Assembly (NCBI GenBank): GCA_902789445.1
Contig: CADAOB010000001.1
Span: 124,001-188,000 of the forward strand
Direction of reading: 5' to 3'
Length of the DNA stretch: 64,000 nt
Origin: an uncultured Bacteroidia bacterium
GTDB lineage: Bacteria; Bacteroidota; Bacteroidia; Bacteroidales; UBA932
Both the position numbers and the translations under genes were made by a program. The notes below the pieces were generated by a model. That model was not told where the DNA came from, searched no databases, and saw only the letters and a program-made list of their open reading frames with translations. Shown here in pieces: positions 9,771 through 17,904 of the stretch. Position 1 is the first letter of the stretch, and each line of letters begins with the position of its first letter.

Positions 9771-11064
9771 CCTTGATGCAGTAAGGTACGCCGTTGAGGA
9801 CGTCGATGCGGCCGCAGTACTGGTCGCCGTAAGGCGTCTGGACGGTATCGACCGTCGTAGCGCAATAGACGGAGATGTAGTAGCGGCCGGCTTTCGTGAC
9901 GGGAATTGTCAGCTTTTTCTCGCTGCCGTGGGCAACGTCTTTGTAGCGGGCATTGCTCTTGAAAGCGAAGTCGCTTTCATCGGCGAAAAGCCACATGTCG
10001 AAGCGGTCGGTCCAGAGTTCCGGCGCGTTGAGTTCGACCGTGATTTCCTTCACGCCCTTGGGCACGTCCACGGCGAAGTGGTGGTACTGCAGGTCGCCGA
10101 TGCAGGTATGGGCCGGATCCTTCTCACAGGTCTTGCGGTCCATCGTGCGGGTTTCCCCGTTTTTCAGCACGCCTTTGAGCTTCGTCTTGCCGTTGCCGTC
10201 CGCCGCATAGCGGATCAGGGCGGACATCAGCTCCAGGCGGTCGCCCGTGATCTGGCGCTCGGGGTGCGAGCCGATGGCCACCACGCGGCCCGTGGCGTCC
10301 GACTCCTTCCAGGCCCAGGCACTCACCTTCTTGTGGATGGATTTCTTGAGATGCAGCGTGTCGCCGTCGTAGCGCAGCAGGACCTCGGTCCCGGCCGGGA
10401 CGTCGGCATCCATGAAGGCATAGTCACCGCCGTTGTGGCGGACGTTCTCGATCTTCATGTCGCCGCCGAAATCATAATACTGCAGCAGCGGACTGCCGGG
10501 CTCCACAAACATGCCCGTGGCAGAATTCTCGAGTCCCGTGCCGACCGTCCAGCCCGGCCAGATGGCCAGGTAGTCTTCGCGCACCACGTAGCCCGTGTCG
10601 CGGGACACGCCTTTGGCGCAGATGAATGCACCGGCGCAGGTGCCGAGGTAGCTGCCGCCGTTCTTTACGAAATCACGGATGTTCTGCCGGCCCTTTTCGG
10701 TCAGCGAACGGCCGTGCGCCTGGGCGCGGCCACCGTTGAAATAGACCACCCGGAAACGCGGATCGCCGTCAGGGTAGAGGAGGATGCCGTTCTCGTCGAT
10801 GGGGCTGCCGACCAGCAGGATGGTCTGCAGCACGGTGTCGAGCGACACCAGCTGCGTGCGTTCCGACGAACTGTACTGTTCCAGCGACATGCCGAGGAAG
10901 TCCGCTGCCGGAAGGTCCGGGTAGGCGTTCAGACCGATGCCGCCGTTCATGAAAATGTCTTTGTAGTAGCCTTCGGTCCGGGCCTTGCCGGATTGGGCGG
11001 ATGCCGGGACTGCCGCCACGAGTAGCGGCAGTACCAGCATCAGGGTCAGGTTCCGTAATTTCAT
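9760..11064 (-). CDS. Exported BPL_N / class I glutamine amidotransferase-like protein with C-terminal beta domain
   Basis: 434 residues with a signal peptide (cleavage near VPASAQS). Residues about 80-290 resemble the BPL_N/GATase1-like fold: a nucleophile elbow GTCAGAF with Cys near residue 142, and a SHPERQ motif carrying the His. The last ~130 residues form a beta-rich domain like bacterial pre-peptidase C-terminal domains. It is the last gene of the ackA-ptb-buk operon, 9 bp after buk. As it is predicted periplasmic, a direct role in cytosolic butyrate metabolism is doubtful; hydrolase or peptidase activity is possible but unproven. Confidence 0.75.
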   Translation of the reverse strand: MKLRNLTLMLVLPLLVAAVPASAQSGKARTEGYYKDIFMNGGIGLNAYPDLPAADFLGMSLEQYSSSERTQLVSLDTVLQTILLVGSPIDENGILLYPDGDPRFRVVYFNGGRAQAHGRSLTEKGRQNIRDFVKNGGSYLGTCAGAFICAKGVSRDTGYVVREDYLAIWPGWTVGTGLENSATGMFVEPGSPLLQYYDFGGDMKIENVRHNGGDYAFMDADVPAGTEVLLRYDGDTLHLKKSIHKKVSAWAWKESDATGRVVAIGSHPERQITGDRLELMSALIRYAADGNGKTKLKGVLKNGETRTMDRKTCEKDPAHTCIGDLQYHHFAVDVPKGVKEITVELNAPELWTDRFDMWLFADESDFAFKSNARYKDVAHGSEKKLTIPVTKAGRYYISVYCATTVDTVQTPYGDQYCGRIDVLNGVPYCIKVSW

Positions 11065-11073
11065 AGATGCGTT

Positions 11074-12132
11074 TCAATAAACTTTCGCGACTTCGCGGCC
11101 CTGCATCACGCTCAGGCCGTTGTGGGCCAGGGCGCCCATCTCGTCCTCGCCGGGGTAGATCTTCACCGGGGCGATCCAGTCCACATAGGTGGCCAGGTCG
11201 GCCATCATGCCCTTGCCATAGGCGATGCCGCCGGTGACCAGGATGGCGTTGACCTTGCCCTTGAGGACGGCGGCCATGGCGCCGATTTCCTTGGCAATGT
11301 TGTAGAGATAGGCGTCTGCAATCAGCTTGAAGTGCGGATCGTCCACCATCTTGTGCTCGATTTCCAGGAAATCGTTGGTGCCCAGGTGGGCCACCGTACC
11401 GCCGCGGCCGTTGATCATCTTCTTGACTTCCTGCGGGGTATATTTGCCGCTGAAGCAGATGTCGGCCAGCTGCTGGGCCGGCAGGCCGCCGGAGCGCTCG
11501 GGGCTGAAGGGGCCGTCGCCGTTGAGGGCATTGTTGGTGTCGATCACGCGGCCCTTGCAGTGGGCGCTTACCGAGGTGCCGCCGCCCAGGTGGACGACGA
11601 TCAGGTTGAGGTCTTCGTATTTGACGCTCTGCTGGGCCGCATACATCTTGGCGATGGCCTTCTGGTTGAGGGCGTGGAACACCGAGACGCGCTTGAAGAG
11701 CGGATGACCCGCCACGCGGGCCAGGTCGCAGAGCTCATCGACCACCACCGGGTCGGTGATGAAGGCGCGGCAGCCGATTTCCTCGGCGATGGCATGGGCC
11801 AGGATGCCGCCCAGGTTGCTGGCGTGCTCACCGTACTGGCCGCTGCGCAGGTCTTCGAGCATCCGCTCGTTGACCTCATAGACGCCCGAGGGAATGGGGC
11901 GGAGCAGGCCGCCGCGGCCCACGATGGCTGCGATCTCGTTCAGCGCGATGTCGTTTTCCTTGAGCGCCTCCACGATCATCTTCTTGCGGAATTCGAACTG
12001 GGAGACGATGTTGGGATATTTTCCGATCTCCTCAGCGCTGTGGCGGAGGGTCTTGGTGAAGGCCTGCTCATAGTCTTCGAACACCGCGATCTTGGTCGAG
12101 GTGGAGCCGGGGTTGATAGCCAGGATCTTCAT
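11074..12132 (-). CDS. buk: Butyrate kinase
   Basis: 352 residues, the usual length. It converts butyryl phosphate plus ADP to butyrate plus ATP, and in many members branched-chain acyl phosphates too. The ASKHA nucleotide-binding motifs are visible: INPGSTSTKIAVF at the N-terminus, VVHLGGGTSVSAH near residue 205 and LVTGGIAYG near 298. It lies 13 bp downstream of the phosphate butyryltransferase gene and shares its operon. The pair gives substrate-level phosphorylation from acyl-CoA. Confidence 0.95.
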   Translation of the reverse strand: MKILAINPGSTSTKIAVFEDYEQAFTKTLRHSAEEIGKYPNIVSQFEFRKKMIVEALKENDIALNEIAAIVGRGGLLRPIPSGVYEVNERMLEDLRSGQYGEHASNLGGILAHAIAEEIGCRAFITDPVVVDELCDLARVAGHPLFKRVSVFHALNQKAIAKMYAAQQSVKYEDLNLIVVHLGGGTSVSAHCKGRVIDTNNALNGDGPFSPERSGGLPAQQLADICFSGKYTPQEVKKMINGRGGTVAHLGTNDFLEIEHKMVDDPHFKLIADAYLYNIAKEIGAMAAVLKGKVNAILVTGGIAYGKGMMADLATYVDWIAPVKIYPGEDEMGALAHNGLSVMQGREVAKVY

Positions 12133-12145
12133 GTCGGGTGTCGGG

Positions 12146-13051
12146 CTATTTGGCCGTCAGGGCAGCCAGGGCGATGGAGTTCAGTTTGGTGTCGATGCTG
12201 TCGGCGCGGCTCGAGAGGACGCACGGGGCCATGCCGCCGGCCATGATGGCGGCCTGGCGGACACCCTTGCAGAGTTTCGAATTGACTTTGTAGAACACGT
12301 TGGCGCTCTCGATGTTCGGGAAGAGGAGGCAGTCGGCGTCGCCGGCCACTTCGCTCTTGATCTTCTTGATGGCGACCGATTCGGCGTCAATGGCCACGTC
12401 CAGGGCCAGCGGGCCGTCGATCACGCAGCCGGCAATCTGTCCGCGGTCGGACATCTTGGCCAGCAGGGCGGCTTCCACGCAGGCGGGCATCCCGTCGAGC
12501 ATCTGCTCGGTGGCGGCGATTGCGGCGACCTTCGGCTTGGCGATGCCCATGGCCTTGGCGGTATTGACCAGGTATTTGCAGATGGCTTGCTTCTGCTTGA
12601 AATCCGGAGCCGGGATGACGGCCATGTCGCCGAGGATCAGGAGCTTGTGGTAGTTCGGATTCTCGATCACGGCCACGTGGCTCAGAACGGCCTTGGGCGG
12701 CAGCAGGCCGCGCTCCTTGTTGAGGATGCCGCGCATGTATTTGTCGGTGCTGCAAAGGCCTTTCATCAGGATATCGCCTTCGCCGTCGCGGACCATGCCC
12801 ACGGCCTGGGCGATCGATTTGAGCTCGTCCTTGTTGTCGATGATGTTGAAGATGGCCGGGTCGATCTTCTCGTTCTGGCAGACTTCCAGGATCTTGTCCT
12901 TGTCGCCGACGAGGGTGACCTCGACGATGCCTTTCTCGATGGCCTTGGAAGCGGCGGTGATGGTGTGGTCGTCCACGCCCCAGGCGGCAACCATGCGTTT
13001 CTTGCTCCGGGAGCGGAGTTCTTCAAATAGTTCGTTGAAGTTGGTAATCAT
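12146..13051 (-). CDS. ptb: Phosphate butyryltransferase
   Basis: 301 residues. It transfers an acyl group from butyryl-CoA (or a branched-chain acyl-CoA) to phosphate, feeding butyrate kinase. The length and the VAAWGVDDHTITAAS opening and GPLALDVAIDAESVAIKK motif fit the Ptb branch of the Pta/Ptb family; phosphate acetyltransferases are usually longer, about 330 residues or more. Close to ackA (25 bp) and buk (13 bp). No separate pta is visible, so this enzyme might also act on acetyl-CoA; that is an inference. Confidence 0.9.
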   Translation of the reverse strand: MITNFNELFEELRSRSKKRMVAAWGVDDHTITAASKAIEKGIVEVTLVGDKDKILEVCQNEKIDPAIFNIIDNKDELKSIAQAVGMVRDGEGDILMKGLCSTDKYMRGILNKERGLLPPKAVLSHVAVIENPNYHKLLILGDMAVIPAPDFKQKQAICKYLVNTAKAMGIAKPKVAAIAATEQMLDGMPACVEAALLAKMSDRGQIAGCVIDGPLALDVAIDAESVAIKKIKSEVAGDADCLLFPNIESANVFYKVNSKLCKGVRQAAIMAGGMAPCVLSSRADSIDTKLNSIALAALTAK

Positions 13052-13076
13052 ATCAGGATTCTGTTTTATGTTTTAA

Positions 13077-14228
13077 TTAGTTGTTGCTTACGATATTCAT
13101 CGTGTCGGTGGCGATGACCAGCTCTTCGTTGGTGGTCACGGCCACGACTTTGACCTTCGAGCCCGGACGGGAGAGCAGGACGTCTTTGCCGCGGACCTTG
13201 TTGGCCTCGGTGTCGAAGTCCACGCCCAGGAATTCGAGCCCCGTGCAGACCTCTTCGCGGACCGGCCAGGCGTTCTCGCCGATGCCGCCCGTGAAGACGA
13301 TCAGGTCCACGCCGCCGAGGGCCGCCGCATAGGCGCCCACATATTTCTTGATGCTGTAGGAGAGCATCTTCTTGGCCAGCTGCGCCCGTTCGTTGCCGGT
13401 GGCGGCGGCCGCTTCGATGTCGCGGTTGTCGCCCGACACGCCGGAGATGCCCAGCAGGCCGCTCTTCTTGTTGAGCAGGCTGTTGACCTGTTTGTAGTCG
13501 AGATTCTCTTTCTCCTGGATGAAGGTCACGGCGCCCACGTCGAGGTTGCCGCAGCGGGTGCCCATCACCACGCCTTCGACCGGCGTGAAGCCCATCGAGG
13601 TGTCCACGCTTTCACCGTCCTTGATGGCCGTGACCGAGCTGCCGTTGCCCAGGTGGCAGGTGATGATGCGGCTCTTGTGCAGGTTGAGGCCGACGAACTT
13701 GCAGGCTTTTTCCGCCACGTATTTGTGGCTGGTGCCGTGGAAGCCGTAGCGGCGAAGGCGGTACTGCTCATAGAAGCGGTAGGGGATGGCGTACATATAG
13801 GCGTAGTCCGGCATGGTCTGGTGGAAGGAAGTGTCGAAGACGGCGACCTGCGGTTCGCCGGGCATCAGCTGTTCGATGGCCTTGATGCCCATCAGGTTGG
13901 CCGGGTTGTGGAGCGGTGCCAGTTCGCAGCAGCGCTCGATCTTGTCCATCACCTCGGGCGTGACACGGACGCTGCAGTCGAAGAATTCGCCACCGTGGGC
14001 CACGCGGTGGCCGACGGCATCGATGCGTTCGAGCGAGTCGATGACGCCTTCTTCGGGGCTGACGAGGGCGTCGAGCACCATCTTGATACCGGCGGCATGG
14101 TCGGGGACCACGTCACCGATGCGTTCTACGAGACCCTTTTTCATCAGGGTATAGTCTTCGGCACTCCGCATGTCAAGCAGCTGGTATTTCAGCGAGGAGC
14201 TACCGCAATTGAGGACAAGGATGATCAT
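13077..14228 (-). CDS. ackA: Acetate kinase
   Basis: 383 residues from the ATG at 14228, which gives the canonical start MIILVLNCGSSSLKYQL; the frame stays open upstream but without family similarity. It makes ATP from acetyl phosphate. Visible motifs: GHRVAHGGEFF, FDTSFHQTMP, RYGFHGTSHKYV (substrate and phosphate-binding region), HLGNGSSVTAI and FTGGIGENA. First gene of the operon; a -7 box (TAACTTTG) lies on the minus strand at 14258-14265. No Shine-Dalgarno sequence is visible, as is usual in this phylum. Confidence 0.97.
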   Translation of the reverse strand: MIILVLNCGSSSLKYQLLDMRSAEDYTLMKKGLVERIGDVVPDHAAGIKMVLDALVSPEEGVIDSLERIDAVGHRVAHGGEFFDCSVRVTPEVMDKIERCCELAPLHNPANLMGIKAIEQLMPGEPQVAVFDTSFHQTMPDYAYMYAIPYRFYEQYRLRRYGFHGTSHKYVAEKACKFVGLNLHKSRIITCHLGNGSSVTAIKDGESVDTSMGFTPVEGVVMGTRCGNLDVGAVTFIQEKENLDYKQVNSLLNKKSGLLGISGVSGDNRDIEAAAATGNERAQLAKKMLSYSIKKYVGAYAAALGGVDLIVFTGGIGENAWPVREEVCTGLEFLGVDFDTEANKVRGKDVLLSRPGSKVKVVAVTTNEELVIATDTMNIVSNN

Positions 14229-14257
14229 ATTTGTGTTGTTTGATTGTTCGAATCTGA

Positions 14258-14265
14258 CAAAGTTA
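14258..14265 (-). promoter_or_regulatory. -7 promoter box for the ackA-ptb-buk operon
   Basis: Minus-strand TAACTTTG matches the Bacteroidota -7 consensus TAnnTTTG, 29 bp upstream of the ackA start. I could not place a convincing -33 TTTG. Confidence 0.6.
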
Positions 14266-14301
14266 GGAAAAAATATTGTATCTTGCTGAAAATTTGACGG
14301 G

Positions 14302-15423
14302 ATGTGGCAAGGTAGAGAAATCATTCTGTGTACGCTGGCCCTTTTGGCCGGCAATCTGCTGGGAGATGCGCTTTCGCTCCCGCCGCTCGTCTATCTTCTT
14401 CTGTCGGTGGTTTTTGCCCTCGTCGCATGGCGTCGGCCGCAGCTTTTGTGGATTCTGGCCTGCCTGCTGTGGCTGGGGGCGGCGGGGGTGCAGGCGGGGC
14501 GGATGCCCCGCCCCGGCCCGCCGCCGGCGCTGACGCTGTGGGCCGCCGGCTGCAAAGCGTCGTTCTCCGCCTGGCTGGAGACGCTGCTTCCGGCCGGAGA
14601 AGAGCAGGCGATTCTCCGGGCGTTGGCCATCGGCGACCGCTCCGGGCTGTCGCGCGAGCTGCGCGCCGCCTGGCGCGACAGCGGCGCCATGCATCTGCTG
14701 GCCCTGAGCGGCCTGCACGTCGGCCTGCTCTATGCGCTGCTCCATCGCCTGCTGTCGCTGCTGGGCGGCAGCCGGCCCGCCCGGCTGCTGCGAAGCGTCG
14801 TCGTTCTCGGCCTCCTGTGGACCTATGCTCTCATCACCGGCCTGAGCGCCTCCATCGCCCGCGCCGTGCTGATGATCACCTTCTATGAGATCTCCGCTTA
14901 CGTTTCGGGCAGCCGGGACGGCCTGTCGGCCCTCGCCGGCAGTGCATTTCTACTGATTCTTTTCGACCCGGAATCGCCCCGCGACATCGGCTTCCAACTC
15001 TCCTATACCGCCGTCCTTTCCATCCTTCTGCTCCACCCCCGGCTGAAACGCCTCCTGCATACCCGCTCCCGGCTGCTGACCCGCGTCTGGGAACTCCTGA
15101 GTGTAAGCCTCTGCTGCCAGGCCACCTGCGGCCTCCTGGCCTGGTTCTACTTCGGAAACTTCCCCGCCTATTTCCTCCTGACAACCCTCCTGGCCATCCC
15201 CCTGACCACCCTCGTAATGTACACCATCCTCGCCGCCTCCGCCTCCGCCGCCGTCTCCTCCGCCGTCCCTGGCTCTGCCTTCTCCGCCGCAACTACGGCC
15301 GCCAGCTCAGCTGCCTCATCCCTCGCGCCGTTTCTCGACCGCCTCTCCGACCTGTCGATCCAAGCCCTTACCTGGCTCCTCCAGATACTCAACACCATCA
15401 TCCACCTGATCGCCTCCCTCTGA
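14302..15423 (+). CDS. Short ComEC/Rec2-like competence membrane protein
   Basis: 373 residues, about half the usual ComEC length. After two or three N-terminal hydrophobic segments comes the Competence domain signature (ALAIGDRSGLS..., MHLLALSGLHVGLLYALL near residues 115-150), then several transmembrane helices. The DUF4131/OB-fold region normally between the first helices and the Competence domain is missing, and there is no metallo-beta-lactamase domain. It may be a minimal homologue of the DNA-uptake channel or a reduced gene. The C-terminus is compositionally odd (Ala/Ser-rich, residues about 310-340), and the stop codon lies in the first unit of a 14-bp tandem repeat. Confidence 0.75.
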   Translation: MWQGREIILCTLALLAGNLLGDALSLPPLVYLLLSVVFALVAWRRPQLLWILACLLWLGAAGVQAGRMPRPGPPPALTLWAAGCKASFSAWLETLLPAGEEQAILRALAIGDRSGLSRELRAAWRDSGAMHLLALSGLHVGLLYALLHRLLSLLGGSRPARLLRSVVVLGLLWTYALITGLSASIARAVLMITFYEISAYVSGSRDGLSALAGSAFLLILFDPESPRDIGFQLSYTAVLSILLLHPRLKRLLHTRSRLLTRVWELLSVSLCCQATCGLLAWFYFGNFPAYFLLTTLLAIPLTTLVMYTILAASASAAVSSAVPGSAFSAATTAASSAASSLAPFLDRLSDLSIQALTWLLQILNTIIHLIASL

Positions 15424-15570
15424 TCACTTCCCTCTGACCGTCTCCCTCTGGCCGTCTCCCTCTGACCGTCTCCCTCTGGCCGCCTCCCTCTGACCGTCTC
15501 CCTCTGGCCGTTTCCCTCTGATTGCCTCCCTCTGTTCGCCTCCCTCTGGCCGTTTCCCTTTGATCGCCTC
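15411..15570 (+). repeat. 14-bp tandem repeat, about 11 degenerate copies
   Basis: The unit is roughly CCGTCTCCCTCTGA or CCGTCTCCCTCTGG. The CCCTCTG core recurs exactly every 14 bases from 15416 to 15542, then decays at 15556 and 15570. The units partly alternate TGA and TGG. The stop codon of the ComEC-like gene (15421-15423) is inside the first unit. The pyrimidine-rich strand continues less regularly to about 15670. I see no gene in 15424-15702. Confidence 0.9.
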
Positions 15571-15702
15571 CCGCAGCCGCTGCCGTCTCGGCCCCTGCTG
15601 CCGTCTCTTCTTCCGCTGGCCGCCTCTGATGGCCGTCTCTCTCTGGGCGTACCCTCTGGTCGTCTCGCCATGTCGTTCTCAGCTTTTTCGCCCGCCACGC
15701 CA

Positions 15703-15837
15703 CATTTTGCGCTGCAATGTACGCATCAGTCAGTCAGCGACTTACGTGAGTTGACCCCCTCTGAAAACGAGGGGGTCAACTTCTGCAAACGGCTGACAAT
15801 CAAGTGCGTCCGTTGCAGCGGAAAAAATGCGTATCTT
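15703..15837 (+). repeat. 135-bp imperfect-palindrome element, copy A (REP/MITE-like)
   Basis: It is about 96% identical to copy B at 17504-17638 (five differences seen by eye). The centre is a perfect 13-bp stem (AGTTGACCCCCTC and GAGGGGGTCAACT) around a short loop. Outward, the arms stay complementary in blocks: GTCAG with CTGAC, ACGCA with TGCGT, and terminal TTTTGCGCTGCAA with TTGCAGCGGAAAA (one mismatch). Long hairpins of this kind are typical substrates of Y1 transposases, and a RAYT-type gene lies between the copies. The outer right end carries a TATCTTTG promoter box just before the phosphatase start. Confidence 0.85.
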
Positions 15838-15839
15838 TG
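15832..15839 (+). promoter_or_regulatory. -7 promoter box at the edge of palindrome copy A
   Basis: TATCTTTG, a perfect TAnnTTTG match, ends 4 bp before the phosphatase ATG at 15844, so the transcript would be leaderless or nearly so. The box straddles the end of the repeat; the same position in copy B reads TATCTTAG. Confidence 0.65.
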
Positions 15840-15843
15840 CGCA

Positions 15844-16305
15844 ATGACAAAGATTCTGTTCATTTGTTTGGGAAACATTTGCCGCAGCCCGATGGCGGAG
15901 GCGGTATTCGGCCATCTGGCGGCAGAAGCCGGCAGGACGGATGAATTCGTAGTGGCATCGGCCGCAGTCAGTGAAGAAGAGTGGGGGAATCCGATCTATC
16001 CCCCCGCCGCAGCCATGTTGCGACGGCATAGTGTCCCTTATGATGCCGCCCGCACGGCCCGGCAGATGAAAGCCTCCGATTATCAGCGGTATGACCTGAT
16101 CATTGCGATGGATGAATCCAACATCCGCGGCATCCGTCGTATCACAGGCGGCGACCCGGAAGACAAGATCCATCTCCTGCTGGATTACGCCGGTGAACAC
16201 CGCAGCGTCGCCGACCCCTGGTACACCCGCGACTTCGAGACTGCCTACGATGACATCCTCCGCGGCTGCCGCGCCCTCCTTGAATCACTGCTGCGGCAGT
16301 CGTGA
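15844..16305 (+). CDS. Low-molecular-weight protein tyrosine phosphatase
   Basis: 153 residues from the ATG at 15844, which gives the canonical start MTKILFICLGNICRSPMAEA; the upstream open frame is inside the repeat element and has no similarity. The CX5R phosphate loop (CLGNICR, about residues 8-14) and the general-acid motif ADPWYT near the C-terminus are both present, so it should be catalytically competent. It hydrolyses phosphotyrosine in small cytosolic LMW-PTP fashion; the substrate is unknown. No tyrosine kinase gene is adjacent. Confidence 0.92.
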   Translation: MTKILFICLGNICRSPMAEAVFGHLAAEAGRTDEFVVASAAVSEEEWGNPIYPPAAAMLRRHSVPYDAARTARQMKASDYQRYDLIIAMDESNIRGIRRITGGDPEDKIHLLLDYAGEHRSVADPWYTRDFETAYDDILRGCRALLESLLRQS

Positions 16306-16353
16306 CGGACGAATGACCGAAGCCACGTCCTCTGTCTCTGCAGTCGGTCATAC

Positions 16354-16415
16354 ATCGATGCCTGAAACAACGGCGGCACATTCTGCCTTAGCGGGCTGGC
16401 ATCGATGCTTGAAAC
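16354..16415 (+). repeat. Short direct repeat downstream of the transposase gene
   Basis: The 16-base string CATCGATGC(C/T)TGAAAC occurs twice, at about 16354 and 16400, with one difference, in the gap between the phosphatase and the transposase stop. Its meaning is unknown; it could be a decayed end or recognition sequence of the element. No gene is seen in 16306-16469. Confidence 0.5.
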
Positions 16416-16469
16416 TTAGTCCTTGATGCCCGACGTACGAAGCGGCATTCTTGCAAAATCTTATGGCGG

Positions 16470-17387
16470 TCAGAGCCGGAGCAGTTTGGCCGTTTCTGTG
16501 TCGCTGGCACCGGTTTCTCTCATCAGCATTTGTCCCAGACGGCGCCTGTCGGTTTGGGGCAGCGTCAGGACGCGTTCCATGGTGACGTAGCCTTTGGCCA
16601 GGCACAGGTGGCGGATCATCTTTTTGTAGCAGCGATAGTCTTTTCCGTAGGTGTCTTCCACCAGCTCATACTCGCTGCCGGTGTTGGCATTGAAGGCTAA
16701 GACCATGCTCTCGTACGATTCATAGAAAGCCGTCGCTGCGGTATAATCGATAAAGTTGTATTTGCGGACCACGTAGTCGATGAATTGCTGCGTTTCCCGG
16801 AGCGACAGCTGCTGCGTGACTTTCTCGAGCAGGGAATAATCGAGCCACCGGCCTTCCTTCCGGTATGCCTTGACGGTATAGAGCGCTTTGCGGAGTTCCC
16901 AGCGCGCCTTGTCAATGCGAAGTTTTTCCGAGAACGGGGATTTAGCAGCCGCATAAGCCAGAAAGTTCCAGCGGTCTTCTTCAACGCGGGCCGCCAGCCG
17001 CCCCTCTACGGGGTTGTTGTAAACATAAGCAATGGCGGAACGGATCCTTTTGTGCGCCAATTTCGGCGTGCAACCGAAAGGTGTGTTGAACAAAGGCCCT
17101 GACTGCTGATAATGCTGGTTCCACAGCCGGGTGAATACTTTGGTGAACTCCCGGATGAAGGCCCGGAAGCGCACGGGGTCCTCTACATAGACAATCAGAT
17201 GAATATGGTCGGGCATCAGGCTGACGCCGGAAATCTGGATGCTGTATCGGCGGGCCAATACGGAGATGACCGAGAAACAGATCAGATAATCTTTGACGGA
17301 ATAAAAAATGAGATACCCGTTCGGAGTATTCTGATAGACGTGGTGGATGGCATTTGCCCTGACAATCGGTTGGTTCTTTCGCCTCAT
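16470..17387 (-). mobile_element. Y1-type (HUH) REP-associated tyrosine transposase
   Basis: 305 residues from the ATG at 17387 (MRRKNQPI); an earlier in-frame ATG at 17426 is possible. It shows the IS200/RAYT Y1 fold: HUH motif SLMPDHIHLIVY with His near 61 and 63, and YVYNNPVEG with the likely catalytic Tyr near 121-123. The latter is the motif that distinguishes RAYTs. A ~150-residue extension ending in a DTETAKLLRL helix may bind DNA. No left/right IS ends abut the gene; instead two 135-bp palindromic elements lie on either side. RAYTs are usually single-copy and domesticated, acting on REP hairpins. Confidence 0.85.
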
Positions 17388-17503
17388 ATCTTTCGCTTCT
17401 TTTATGGTTTGCCAGGGCCGCGCCATGCGACCCCTATGAAACAAAGGTCGTAAGAGTTTGTTGAAAATGCAAATCGAATTACTCCGTCCCGCCGCCCCCC
17501 TCC

Positions 17504-17638
17504 CATTTTGCGCTGCAATGTACGCATCAGTAAGTCAGCGACTTATGCGAGTTGACCCCCTCTGAAAGCGAGGGGGTCAACTTCTGCAAACGGCTGACAA
17601 TCAAGTGCGTCCGTTGCAGCGGAAAAAATGTGTATCTT
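17504..17638 (+). repeat. 135-bp imperfect-palindrome element, copy B (REP/MITE-like)
   Basis: Same length and orientation as copy A at 15703-15837. The central stem and the terminal arms are unchanged; the five differences fall in the loop, in an unpaired part of the left arm (CGT versus TGC) and near the right end. It lies upstream of the RAYT gene start, on the opposite flank from copy A. Confidence 0.85.
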
Positions 17639-17706
17639 AGCGGCATGAAATGCAACCGTTTCCGCTCTGCTAGCGTGGCCGCAAAAAATCTTGCATCGGC
17701 TCGATC

Positions 17707-17754
17707 GACCGACCGTGTACCCGCGGCCGCGACCGACCGTGTGCCCGCGGCCGC
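17707..17754 (+). repeat. 24-bp tandem duplication
   Basis: Two adjacent 24-base units beginning GACCGACCGTGT and ending CGCGGCCGC, differing at one base. They lie inside a doubtful 87-codon open frame (17646-17908) that starts just after palindrome copy B. Confidence 0.8.
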
Positions 17755-17904
17755 AAAGGGCCGTGGATCGGCGCTTGCGCGGCATCTTGGGCAGGGGCTC
17801 GCCGACCGGCCTGCCTCCTGGGGCAACCACGGCGAATACCGCCTGCTTGCCCCTGGCGCCAATTATTTCTTCCAAGTCAAATCGGCCGCCGTGGCCGCCA
17901 TGGA

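Noticed and set aside
11122..12246. A 374-codon plus-strand frame opposite buk
   Set aside because: Shadow of the butyrate kinase gene; repetitive Val/Asp/Gly composition and no motif.
16470..17638. Complete insertion sequence
   Set aside because: No paired ends bound the transposase gene itself; the palindromes flank a larger segment in direct orientation, as in REP-RAYT loci.
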